Shown: piece after piece, positions 47,901 to 51,473 of the stretch
Numbering within the stretch: position 1 is the first letter of the stretch
How the letters are laid out: each line of letters begins with the position of its first letter
Made by a program: the position numbers and the translations under genes
The notes under the pieces: generated by a model
Seen by the model: the letters and a program-made list of their open reading frames with translations, nothing else
Databases searched by the model: none
What the model was told of the DNA's origin: nothing
Origin: Anthonomus grandis grandis
Lineage: Eukaryota > Arthropoda > Insecta > Coleoptera > Curculionidae
Assembly (NCBI RefSeq): GCF_022605725.1
Contig: NC_065549.1
Coordinates: 20,737,614-20,801,613, forward strand
Reading direction: 5' to 3'
Length of the DNA: 64,000 nucleotides

Positions 47901-49177
47901 ACTGTTACAGACCTTAAAAAGTTTAGGAGAGAACTAAAGAAATTAATCTTACCAAAAGCTTACTCCAGCATTGAAGAGTATTTTAACGACCCATTTTAAT
48001 ATTTAAAATTAATTATATATCTGTTGATCAGATTTATTTTATTAATTTTTTTTATATTATTCTTGTTTTATGTTGGTTCTCGCCTCTTCTTTTCTTCTTT
48101 TTTGGTTTTTTCTTTGATTCTATAAAATATGCTTCTATGTTCAATCAAAATCAATTCTGTATTCTGTTTTTGTCTTGTATCCTGTATAACCAAATAAATA
48201 CTTGTATTATAAATTCTAGGATTAGGAAGCTTTTAGCACAAGTTTGTAAACTTAGCAAATAAAGTACATTTTGACTTTGACTTAATATATAAAATCGAGC
48301 TTTTAAATCTTTGTGGTTTATTAATTTATTTTTTTACTGGGACAAACAGATCAAAGCAAGAACTTACTAGTACAAATTTTGAATTCTTTGTGTTATTAAC
48401 ATTATTATTACCAGTGTTACAAATAATAATAAATTAGAAATTATAACTGGCAAAATTGTTACAATTATTTTTAAGTCATAGGAAGGGTATTAATTTTTTT
48501 TTTTTAATTCTTTTTATAATAAAATATTGGAATGATTTCTAAATTGAAAACTAGGCAACCCTTCATTTACAAAAATGTTTTATTTCTTTATGGATGGGTA
48601 CATATAATGGATTTTAAAGTTTCGACACTAAAACTAATAAAAAAAGTAATATTTTCTATGATAAATGGTATATTTAGGTTACCTATAGGCCTGATAGAGC
48701 CCCCAAACAGCCGCAGCACAATAAACACTTTCCCTAACACTCCCTATTTCTGTGTCAATTGAAAGGACAGGAAACAATCCTGTAATGGGGCTTTGATATT
48801 TTAAAAGTTGTCTTTTCACTGTAAAAAAAAACAAGTACATTACAGTTCTATTTAACAAAAATAGAAAAAACTTTATAATAAAGTTCCCAGTATATACTGA
48901 CCCATTCCATAATAAACATCAAGTTGTCTTACAGTCTCTTCATAATTTGCAGTTTTAATAAATTGATCAAAATTAACATCATCTAATCCACCACTTTGCA
49001 TAGCCATTCTGCAATAGAATAGAAACCACATTTAAATAATACTAACCGATAAAAATAAATAAATTGATATCAAAACATTTAGAAAGATTATTATAATTTG
49101 TTAAAGTTAAATAAGTTGGCTAGATGAATTTTAGAAGCAAGAAGCCAAATTATATCAACTTACTTCTCTTTGCCCAT
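9339..49177 (-). CDS. PhKβ: Phosphorylase b kinase regulatory subunit beta (20 exons, C-terminus missing)
   Basis: Exons, in coding order: 49177-49164, 49008-48902, 48818-48683, 44801-44728, 41186-40978, 40381-40252, 40199-40048, 39993-39821, 39703-39540, 33298-33054, 26756-26537, 24213-24075, 24014-23839, 23777-23629, 23576-23426, 23310-23186, 23051-22871, 16490-16334, 16230-16038 and 9494-9339. Phases agree at all 19 junctions and give 1017 codons. The product is a scaffold and regulatory subunit of the cytosolic (alpha-beta-gamma-delta)4 kinase that activates glycogen phosphorylase. The N-terminal two-thirds is the glucoamylase-like (GH15-type) region. Runs such as HNRNRSIFETLLPRES, GIQTQTP and GRPERPVGSL match vertebrate PHKB closely. 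The C-terminal part has IPQQPTMSNMT and PEYRQLIVELL. These match PHKB better than PHKA. The human protein is 1093 aa, so about 55 residues, including the expected prenylated tail, lie in an exon not found below 9339. The introns hold most of the window's transposons. Confidence 0.93.
9540..10985. other. Intronic AT-rich DNA with weak coding traces
   Basis: No gene is recognised. At about 10665-10790 a plus-strand frame reads NENPGDIHPVKELRKVNLVK and so on, which looks like transposon-derived coding but matches nothing I can name. A small hairpin (CTTCAGCC / GGCTGAAG) is at about 10399-10418. Confidence 0.4.
11371..13607 (+). mobile_element. Tigger/pogo-type DNA transposon, full length
   Basis: The termini are inverted repeats: CAGTGAAAGTCGC at the left end and its complement at the right end. 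They are flanked by TA on both sides (11369-11370 and 13608-13609), the target duplication expected for this superfamily. Length is 2237 bp. It contains one transposase reading frame broken by frameshifts, and it is nested just inside the left arm of the older inverted-repeat element. Confidence 0.9.
11781..13356 (+). pseudogene. Tigger transposase with frameshifts
   Basis: ATG at 11781 opens MASVSKKRKVLSIEEKG, a CENP-B-type helix-turn-helix start. Frame breaks occur near 11866, near 12358 and near 13025, and a stop follows SEGEEF at about 13171. Between them the protein is well preserved: SESWIKRFRQRH (second HTH), then the DDE domain with NADETGLFYKL, LLLVDNCPAHP and LQPIDQGIIRSLK, then TKKQSKITDYFKS just before the TAA at 13354-13356. 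The last two aspartates are 30 residues apart (DD30D). All three catalytic aspartates remain, so the breaks alone make it inactive. Confidence 0.88.
13768..13818. repeat. Two tandem 25-bp units
   Basis: AATACTAAATAATCTATAG plus TATTGC occurs at 13768-13792 and again at 13794-13818, with one intervening base. It is flanked by ATCGATTAAT on the left and ATATTAATCGA on the right, so the cluster as a whole is roughly palindromic. Confidence 0.75.
13900..15213 (-). pseudogene. Remnant transposon ORF of the insect 'HEEADTKIVYH / FDASSLPPC' type
   Basis: The minus strand shows, in order: LFGRMLSISMNEAADIDKMV and SYPMTLIPTYIV (15210-15110), LLKVLRNSIS, SKELRNDKFKDALVDFLISQ (about 14815-14755), HEEAYKKIVYHLFKLDIHLN with IVIKCSDTYI (14630-14530), LHESLGAGLCRVLP, and FEASCLSPSYVELRQHMKK (about 14190-14130). 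I recognise this block order from a widespread insect transposon-borne protein usually found with XPG/PIN-nuclease-like transposons. The class name (Academ-like) is a guess. Many stops and shifts are present and it is dead. Confidence 0.55.
16038..16490 (-). CDS. PhKβ: PhK-beta exons 18-19 (residues 849-965)
   Basis: Exon 18 (16490-16334) encodes ILKIRVGWVLEAMKYYL and SPYEIRALVYTILLIGEWDS. Exon 19 (16230-16038) encodes RRQLVGCLCRVPPTFYDEVW, RTPKGVIVEGNVIPQQPTMS and NELTFSLLVEQ. The IPQQPT run is the one that favours beta over alpha. Confidence 0.93.
16500..18415. other. PhK-beta intron 17 DNA, no feature recognised
   Basis: A very AT-rich stretch. One minus-strand frame (17494-17306) looks protein-like but shows no motif I can assign. 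Confidence 0.4.
19477..19505. repeat. Perfect 13-bp hairpin, 3-nt loop
   Basis: Arms 19477-19489 and 19493-19505 are perfect complements around a 3-nt loop, inside LINE debris. On the plus strand it ends in TTTT but has no gene to terminate. Confidence 0.7.
19575..19995 (+). mobile_element. C-terminal tail of an I/R1-type LINE
   Basis: The open frame reads RLVTGLLTSNWHLRSHLHTI, CRWCCEEDETVDHV, then RARFKYLG and LIGFSKAIGL. This matches the zinc-knuckle region after RNase H in I/R1/loa-type LINEs (family knowledge). A few residues, including the usual second cysteine pair after DHV, are deleted. The piece is visibly more GC-rich than its surroundings, so it is probably a younger insertion. 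Confidence 0.65.
20594..21846 (+). pseudogene. Partial Tigger transposase
   Basis: Blocks in order: SPILKEKALAIHQKINNGGE, SDGWLNRWKKRDGIHF (HTH end), YSMDETGLNIKMLP, FVIGKSAKPRTFKN, VLVLDNAPTHP, LPPNVTSLVQPMDQGVI, FIKSWRKLWPDVENLV and KKITDFFKK before the TAA. The catalytic aspartates are present, but the frame breaks near 21143, 21365 and 21650 and the N-terminus is gone. An 18-bp inverted duplication at 21123-21162 causes the first break. Confidence 0.85.
21123..21162. repeat. 18-bp perfect hairpin interrupting a transposase frame
   Basis: Arms 21123-21140 and 21145-21162 are exact complements around a 4-nt loop. The first arm is in frame with the transposase (VKKTFKK) and the second introduces the stop, so the second arm looks like an inverted copy of the first. 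Confidence 0.8.
22140..22835. other. PhK-beta intron 17 flank, nothing recognised
   Basis: AT-rich DNA between the Tigger end and PhK-beta exon 17. No open frame of note and no repeat boundary was seen. Confidence 0.45.
22871..24213 (-). CDS. PhKβ: PhK-beta exons 12-17 (residues 542-849)
   Basis: Exons are 24213-24075, 24014-23839, 23777-23629, 23576-23426, 23310-23186 and 23051-22871. Key blocks are LYRICGQTVLCYPLIFEVSD, YWRLSGRPTVCLLIKEEH, LDLLAMLKKGYC, GRVQLFGFLLEKEGKNF, LRHWAAVRYVSSLLRH and ITAVLVHGKQ, then QQEVTLYCGRLISTNPELFK. This is the regulatory C-terminal half. Exon 14 carries the divergent linker that is variable in the family. No transposon has entered this cluster. Confidence 0.93.
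24925..25655 (-). mobile_element. Remnant mariner-like element (DUF4817 family)
   Basis: Terminal blocks at about 24928-24955 and 25610-25650 are inverted copies around TGATACCTTATTTTAA. The minus strand encodes LNVWAGIFGDHLVGTFFLPE, then PRSPDLSPVDLFLWGHLKTK (third catalytic D) and AGNFQHLL at the end. The part with the first catalytic residue is missing. The block order matches insect transposases that carry a DUF4817-type helix-turn-helix domain (family knowledge). It lies in PhK-beta intron 11. Confidence 0.65.
25665..26155 (-). mobile_element. LINE fragment between RT and RNase H
   Basis: The minus strand reads SVWLNSTQVKKIDAQLNN, NSTPTDWLLVLSDILPPHLR and NRLRSRKPPTKTA, then DKPPGSNLPLKTWCILNH. 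These match the domain after the RT in jockey-supergroup LINEs (typical A-P-V-W-x-N-S ... P-P-H-L-R-R). It is a 5'- and 3'-truncated copy and the only LINE piece in the sense orientation in a PhK-beta intron. Confidence 0.65.
26370..26425 (+). mobile_element. Tc1-like transposase scrap
   Basis: A plus frame reads LTWPAWSTDLMP, a worn copy of the Tc1 motif W-P-A-R-S-P-D-L-N-P. Nothing else nearby supports the element. Confidence 0.3.
26537..26756 (-). CDS. PhKβ: PhK-beta exon 11 (residues 469-542)
   Basis: Encodes VVQIVLIAESMRLQAMMATY, GIQTQTPHEVEPVQIW and LKLQGRPERPVGSL, nearly identical in motif order to PHKB. The acceptor is AATGTAG and the donor GTAAGT. Confidence 0.94.
27345..28695 (+). 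pseudogene. P-element (THAP) transposase remnant
   Basis: THAP zinc-finger half: KDKHICENHFLKNDISGKRK at about 27450-27510, with the C-x2-H pair, followed by a GTAAGT donor at 27542 as in P-element intron 1. From 27775: LPWQDVVKTTLPKITDIHIN, NTWQKMRVKLAAQLVSNLF, then after a frameshift NPDRRPISAQHP, CINGFIWTLHSVLVLFEYL, LTKHLNQNPLENLISVIRNR, and lastly EILAGFTARIVKNHMTIRAT at 28595-28655. These are the P/THAP9 transposase blocks in order. Several stops and shifts make it non-functional. Confidence 0.85.
28620..28654. repeat. 13-bp hairpin inside the P transposase
   Basis: Arms 28620-28632 and 28642-28654 are perfect complements with a 9-nt loop. The sequence also encodes the conserved ARIVKNH...TIRAT block, so the symmetry may be coincidental. 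Confidence 0.6.
29574..31320 (+). mobile_element. Mariner-like element (DUF4817 type) with ~270-bp TIRs
   Basis: Sequence 29574-29840 recurs in reverse complement at about 31045-31320. The outer ends read GAAATGGACCG and its complement. The arms share long blocks such as TTTTTCTACGTGGAAATTAA and ATATTGATGACGTCAT-type stretches at roughly 90% identity. The transposase lies between the arms on the plus strand. An obvious TA target duplication is not present at these ends. Confidence 0.85.
30000..31048 (+). pseudogene. Mariner-like transposase, two breaks
   Basis: Opens with MRKLTERERIEILCIIGFGG and a helix-turn-helix (SMVSRVEPKFHEFG). The catalytic core has IIFSDEATFTLNGHVNRQNC (first D), FFQQDGAPSHY (second D) and EWPPRSPDLT (third D), with 36 residues between the last two. 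A +1 shift lies near 30665. A small deletion after SPDLT joins to LKSKVYVTKPASLEDL in another frame. The family's C-terminal FKHLV-stop is kept (TAA 31046-31048). It is non-functional but relatively young. Confidence 0.85.
31330..33050. other. PhK-beta intron 10 DNA without a gene
   Basis: AT-rich sequence. Apart from the Tc1-like end at 32469 and a short alternating AT tract at about 32934-32962, nothing is recognised. Confidence 0.45.
32469..32500 (+). mobile_element. Single Tc1-type terminal sequence
   Basis: TA followed by CAGTAGTGGCCAAAATTAT at 32471 resembles Tc1-family termini. No matching right terminus was found before PhK-beta exon 10, so it is a fragment or a chance match. Confidence 0.3.
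33054..33298 (-). CDS. PhKβ: PhK-beta exon 10 (residues 387-468)
   Basis: A 245-nt exon encoding PVIPMYYYV, DHGLYLWNQAMFVLAQLLTG and LDPIRRYLPSYNRPRKGGRY, the end of the glucoamylase-like region. It is isolated by a 6.2-kb intron on the upstream side and a 6.3-kb intron on the downstream side, both full of transposons. Confidence 0.93.
33800..36437 (+). mobile_element. 5'-truncated LINE with a nearly open RT frame
   Basis: This copy retains the linker and the complete RT but lacks an endonuclease. The 3' UTR ends in GCAAATAAAAAATATTTATT and runs into a (TTA)n tail at 36416-36437. It is antisense to PhK-beta in intron 9. It is the best preserved LINE in the window. Confidence 0.85.
33835..35952 (+). 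pseudogene. LINE ORF2 C-terminal half (reverse transcriptase)
   Basis: Open from 33835 to 34065 and, after a frameshift in an A-rich stretch at 34046-34090, from 34087 to 35952 (621 codons). Blocks: PKCWKEAFVLPLPKVHNPTD, FRSISILPTFSKILERIL, PPKQSGFRTNYSCTSAM, LLDYTKAFDFVSHSILKSL, SGVPQGSILGPLFF, then YADDTQLYYSF (catalytic YADD intact), LGLIVDNNIRFKHHV, and the C-terminal KKLQNSCIRL-type block. About 10-15 residues between LGPLFF and YADD are missing relative to the family, so RT activity is doubtful even though the frame is open. Confidence 0.85.
36480..36840 (-). mobile_element. Tc1-like transposase remnant
   Basis: The minus strand reads VNSPDLEPVVNIWEMVYRR at about 36640-36585, a worn S-P-D-L-N-P-I-E-N-x-W motif carrying the third catalytic residue region. 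Upstream sequence is too decayed to read. It is a small fragment next to the LINE tail. Confidence 0.5.
37333..37381. repeat. 20-bp perfect hairpin at the LINE 5' junction
   Basis: Arms 37333-37352 and 37362-37381 are exact complements with a 9-nt loop. The right arm runs straight into LINE coding sequence, so the left arm looks like an inverted copy of the LINE's first bases made at insertion. Confidence 0.8.
37366..38944 (+). mobile_element. 5'-truncated LINE with TTA tail
   Basis: Blocks: KKHGFFSGRSCVTNL, VIYTDSQKAFDRIDYYIL, a disrupted VCH(P)QGS region, FINDLIESL, LAFADDWKLY (catalytic FADD), LGITFDSEFTFVPHFN, FGCIIWNPLYQNHVGLLESV and QRRFAKFLAFR. Stops or shifts occur near 37595, 37690 and 38263. 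The tail is (TTA)n at 38900-38944. It belongs to the same broad family as the minus-strand copy at 60567-61960 (IYTDxxKAFDR). Confidence 0.8.
38900..38944. repeat. (TTA)15 microsatellite, LINE tail
   Basis: An uninterrupted TTA run directly after AATAAAGGC, the 3' end of the LINE. It gives the LINE orientation and marks the end. Confidence 0.9.
39000..39535. other. PhK-beta intron 9 flank, no gene
   Basis: AT-rich DNA between the LINE tail and PhK-beta exon 9. The open frame at 39217-39432 has no recognisable motif. Confidence 0.45.
39540..40381 (-). CDS. PhKβ: PhK-beta exons 6-9 (residues 181-387)
   Basis: Exons are 40381-40252, 40199-40048, 39993-39821 and 39703-39540, separated by introns of 52, 54 and 117 bp. 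They encode DFGMWERGSKYNDGN, GLAKSALEAINGCNLFG, VDIDAHNRNRSIFETLLPRE, LKGSYGFKRFTRDGFRT and GVECEWPLFYIFMIIDGVF. These are the best conserved blocks of the family, and no frame damage is seen. Confidence 0.94.
40978..41186 (-). CDS. PhKβ: PhK-beta exon 5 (residues 111-180)
   Basis: Encodes the segment with CAAHALHVKFHL, DDEYNHLQIDVVSIYLLFLV and QMISSGLQIVY, collinear with the PHKB barrel. The donor is GTATGA. It is preceded by the intron carrying the intact transposase. Confidence 0.92.
41479..44638 (-). mobile_element. Pogo-type transposon with intact transposase, in PhK-beta intron 4
   Basis: Both ends read G-G-G-(G/C)-A...A-T-G-G-(A/G)-G-G-AATAAG and are inverted. They are flanked by TA at 41477-41478 and 44639-44640, giving a 3160-bp element. 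Both subterminal regions carry copies of a short motif, GGGGNAATAAGAAAC, in either direction: five at 41489-41713 and five at 44213-44630. They are probable transposase binding sites. The element is in the same orientation as PhK-beta and holds one uninterrupted gene. Confidence 0.85.
42048..44162 (-). CDS. Pogo/jerky-type DDE transposase, 704 aa, intact
   Basis: ATG at 44162 begins MPRNYKKKGIRVTYD. The open frame extends 23 codons further up, but only from a TTG and through terminal-repeat sequence, so this ATG is preferred. A TTTTTGTTGTTGCAG acceptor just upstream suggests a 5' UTR intron. Domains: Psq-type helix-turn-helix at about 20-60 (SLTLRAAAEQYEVPFGTLSK); second DNA-binding domain at about 80-160 (GEDWFRGFLARHPQLAIRKG); DDE core with LLFNCDETSFS, VVLFFDGVIFH and FIQPLDKTVFK, 36 residues between the last two aspartates; a lysine-rich stretch at about 550-590 (possible NLS); an acidic run; and a C-terminal block (YYDINWYLGRIISV...VKFL) seen in this family. 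It has no stops over 2.1 kb, so it is recent, active or under selection. Confidence 0.9.
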   Translation of the reverse strand: MPRNYKKKGIRVTYDPDRMTEAISAVRRSLTLRAAAEQYEVPFGTLSKQYKKVGDVKVGGGLKPELRYKDEQDFAQYLRVCARHGEGLTKKETLTLVSQFIKEEKIETRWKDEKGPGEDWFRGFLARHPQLAIRKGEALSSQRVRGTDPFVIRRFYDDISKMFNELGIGSEGGLLFNCDETSFSHDPKDMKIVAEKGVKRISRNIAGTGKTNATVLACGAADGTKLAPFIIFTGKQMWSTWIPEYEYPGTRYAVQEHSWMDGNLFNKWFKELLLPSIPSKEQRRKKVVLFFDGVIFHISYSLVKLDAQENNVVLVKFPPNVSHFIQPLDKTVFKTIKTDWNQLLIEHIRKYPGKLLTKAQFAELIGTLWEESFKSRNLRSGFQSTGLFPVNVDKFPETAYDPIKFERFREAGNIAKYTNPTEDQPQLAPSPVASVSPSLYNPEDIPGPSHRLTAFEAQEAERLKERSSQAKETKETSNSSFELFIRKKLSETLSEVAKNTTAPGKRKKVSQGVGEILTSDVVAQRLKNVFESKKTKKDEKTRGKYTKKNSKKTLSKKRKTIEDSSTSEDEQDLDPNLLESDDASDDWSDMDDQPLETLRVKLKHGDTAQVNLEEEKYFAVYYDINWYLGRIISVTDDTCMVKFLKENLEQFDWPAHKDKQVIKKQYIFYGPINLLGIGPFTIKRVDYVQIKKCYSAMKKENMFV
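44728..44801 (-). CDS. PhKβ: PhK-beta exon 4 (residues 86-111)
   Basis: This 74-nt exon encodes RIDDDRGKSYELGQSTVKCM and then RGIL. The corresponding PHKB segment has RIDDDKGR...KCMRGIL. The acceptor is TTTTTGCAG and the donor GTATGT. It lies only 90 bp from the right end of the pogo-type element that fills intron 4. Confidence 0.92.
44856..44906. repeat. 20-bp perfect hairpin in PhK-beta intron 3
   Basis: Arms 44856-44875 and 44887-44906 are exact complements with an 11-nt loop. They contain GAAACACATGTATTT. The hairpin stands 13 bp before ACAGGGTATCC, a string like mariner/Tc1 MITE ends, so it may belong to a MITE whose other end is gone. Confidence 0.75.
45400..48285 (+). mobile_element. 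LINE with endonuclease remnant, RT and 3' end, in PhK-beta intron 3
   Basis: From about 45440 an open frame carries endonuclease blocks (TEHWLRPNECF, IRIYRPPSGD, VILAGDFNINYSEV, APTRISSSSSTTIDYFC). It then passes directly to the linker with part of the endonuclease deleted after DYFC. RT blocks follow. The 3' end is at about 48285 (AATAAAGTACATTTTGACTTTGAC). It is antisense to PhK-beta. The sequence is noticeably less AT-rich and well preserved, so it is a fairly young insertion. Confidence 0.85.
45440..47999 (+). pseudogene. LINE ORF2 (endonuclease-RT), several breaks
   Basis: First frame to 47079: linker LKNHRSSGSNGISSRLLSLL, KEAMIIPLHKSGSLDRPSNV, RPISILSTLSKVLERLAKKR, NQYGFQSSKGTQDAIFRFL, AFCDLSRAFDCVDHGILLSK and YLSGRTQRV. 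After a stop at 47077-47079 come CGVPQESVLGPILFLLYVM, and in another frame VLQFADDTRILW (catalytic FADD intact) and FLCLFIDESLRFDNH (47097-47543). The C-terminal block starts MRYGLPFWGLCSKGLLN (47565-47999). A related, more decayed copy is at 58250-60000, and minus-strand pieces of the same kind are at 63480-64000. Confidence 0.85.
48683..49008 (-). CDS. PhKβ: PhK-beta exons 2-3 (residues 5-86)
   Basis: Exon 2 is 49008-48902 and exon 3 is 48818-48683. The junction (GTCAGT donor, TTTTTACAG acceptor) joins YYGM to VKRQLLKYQSPITGLFP, matching the PHKB segment YY...VKSTLLLYQSPTTGLFP. Exon 3 ends in ESVYCAAAVWGLYQAY, the start of the glucoamylase-like barrel. Confidence 0.9.
49164..49177 (-). CDS. 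PhKβ: PhK-beta exon 1 (14 coding nt)
   Basis: The minus strand reads ATG GGC AAA GAG AA followed by GTAAGT, a consensus donor. Joined to the acceptor at 49008, it gives MGKEKMAMQSGG in the frame that all downstream exons require. Exon 2 contains in-frame ATGs (49007 and two codons further on), so translation could also begin there. The short exon is chosen because its donor is strong and its phase fits. No TATA box is evident upstream. Confidence 0.62.
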
Positions 49178-49361
49178 ACTACTGTACCTTTATTTTAGTA
49201 ATTCTTCCACGTACGATATACACAAAAGTGATATGACTATAATATTAAAATGATAATAATAGAAAGTACTCAATTATTATAAAATTTGAAATATTTGTTT
49301 TTATTTTGAAAAAAGTCATATCAAGGACATAAATGTCACGTTAATTATCAACAATCATTAT

Positions 49362-49820
49362 ATAACCGATTCCAAGCGATCTATCGGTTTTAACCGCGGT
49401 TAAGCCCTTGGTTGACCTTGAACAGTCCCTTTACAACATAACCAATCGTGTCCGCTTGGACGTATTTGGTTGAAGTAACTTCGTAATTTGTCAGCTGTCA
49501 CTATCATAATGTTGTTTGTTTTTAAATAATACCCCAGACGCCAGTAATATTATATGTAATTAGTTCTTAAACATAAATATCAAAAAAGAAAACTTATTAG
49601 CCATAATAAATTTTGTGTCATTTTTAAAAAGGAAATAATTTGTTGTCTGTTTTTATTTTTTCCCGCACTTATTTCAACATCTTTGACATTTGACGTTTAG
49701 AAAACAGCTCCGGACGTGGGTAATTTTTACTGTTTCAAATTGATGACGTATAAAGATGACGCTAATTGGTGACGTCACGTATCTTAACACGGTTATAACT
49801 ATAACCCTTGGAATCGTTTA
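49362..49820. mobile_element. MITE-like element upstream of PhK-beta
   Basis: Left end ATAACCGATTCCAAG...GGTTTTAACCG and right end (read inverted) TAAACGATTCCAAGG...GTTATAACCG form imperfect terminal inverted repeats of about 40 bp. There is no coding capacity. It starts 185 bp upstream of the PhK-beta start codon, so it lies in or beside that gene's promoter. Confidence 0.6.
49770..49777. promoter_or_regulatory. CRE-like palindrome TGACGTCA
   Basis: A perfect CREB/ATF consensus lies 593 bp upstream of the PhK-beta ATG, inside the MITE. Short motifs occur by chance. Its interest is only its position. Confidence 0.25.
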
Positions 49821-51075
49821 TTGACGTTTTGGTTAAGATGAGTTTACAGATTCGAAATAGGCAGGAAAAAATTATTTCTATTCTACTTTCTATCTTTCTC
49901 AAATTAACGCCCGATTCACACTATGATTCAGATCACGGTCGGCAACTACATTTTCGTTCTAGCATTGATTATGGTCATAGATTAATACTTCTTAGATAGG
50001 AAATCCCCATAAGAGCGAATAGAACACCGAACGTTGATTGACTGTTGCGCACTCTGAATGTCGGGGAGTAATACTAACCAGAAGTGAAAATGGGCCTGCG
50101 ACACGAACTTAAAAATAAACCTGGACTGCTAATAGATATGGCCACGATCACGAACCTAAAAATATACCTGGACTGCCAATTCAATGAAAGGTAAATGATC
50201 ACTACTAGGGGGCCGCCATTTTGCGTGATTGTGTCCTTTCGATGTTGGTCACTCTGACAAATTTTAATTGTGCCAACTGTAGGCAAACAAAACAATTAAA
50301 GTTTTTGAGAGGTTATATTTACAAAAATACAAAATAGAAAGTTACATATAGGTAAGAATTTAAGATAGTTGCGTTAGATCTGTGATTTTTCTGGTACTTC
50401 TTTAAGAATTTCGTTTAAATTTATGAAAGAAAGTAATCCTCACCTAAAATGAGACAAAGTTTCAATCAACTTGGAATAGATGCGTGCACTTTAAAATATT
50501 TGTTTTATCATTCTGATAATCTTGAATCTTATAAATCCTAATACCATGAAAATTATGATATTCATTTAAATTTTTGCTTGTATTTACTTAACAAATTCAG
50601 TTAAAAATACTTATTTTCTTTCTATTTTTACTATTACTAAGTATACTTTCCTTAGTTTTCTAAGTTTTTCTTTCCTTCCATGTACAGTGTTTCCACATTA
50701 ATAGGTACAACCATATATAAGAATCAAAATATAGATGATTTTATGAGGGTTTGTAATTATAAAGGGTTTATATAAAAAAATATATTATTTTGTCAACAAC
50801 TCAATACCTATATTATTCTATTAAATATAATATTAATTATATAAACAACACAGACGGACAATTCACAATAATTCGGTTTTGAGAAACTGAACCAAATACC
50901 TTTAAATAAAGATGGTGATACATTATTCACGTATTAAAAAAGGAGAAAGATACATCGCCTGTTCCAGACGATATACCCAAGCGGCGTTTACAAAACGTCA
51001 AAAACTAGGCAATCCGCTATACTCACACGTCAAATGTCAACTTCATTACCAACATCAAAAGGACACAACCACTAT

Positions 51076-51204
51076 AAAAATGGCGGCCACCATGCAGTGG
51101 TCATTTTTGGGTATCGTGGCCACGAACTTAAAAATATACCTGGACTGCTAATGCATATGGCCACGATACCCAAAAATGACCACTGCATGGTGGCCGCCAT
51201 TTTT
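51076..51204. repeat. Perfect 47-bp palindromic arms, 35-bp loop
   Basis: Arms 51076-51122 and 51158-51204 are exact complements. The loop (51123-51157) repeats the foldback element's own terminal motif (CGAACTTAAAAATATACC, then TGGACTGCTAAT). The right arm of the large element lacks this insertion. Confidence 0.9.
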
Positions 51205-51414
51205 AAGGAGGGCTTAAATGTAGGAATCTGTACCGCGATTCGGCACACACTCGGGTTTTTCGTCGGCTCGGTTCGGTTCGGAACAAGCGCCTGCGCAGAT
51301 CGATTTAGAATAAATAATGAAGGATAAAAATTGATAAATAGCATATTTAAATTTTTTATTAATACTTTAATACGGACTTATATAAGTTTGTGAGGTTTTA
51401 AAAGATGTCTACAT

Positions 51415-51416
51415 AT

Positions 51417-51469
<53 letters not shown>
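51415..51469. repeat. (TA)n microsatellite
   Basis: About 50 bp of alternating T and A with one ATAC interruption, in the centre of the foldback element. Confidence 0.9.

Positions 51470-51473
<4 letters not shown>

Noticed and set aside
51034..51344. Overlapping frames on both strands in the foldback palindrome
   Set aside because: They are produced by the palindrome (same peptide on both strands) and show no domain.
51415..51469. Repeat tracts as a CRISPR array or tandem gene array
   Set aside because: A simple TA microsatellite. No regularly spaced direct repeats with unique spacers exist in the window.
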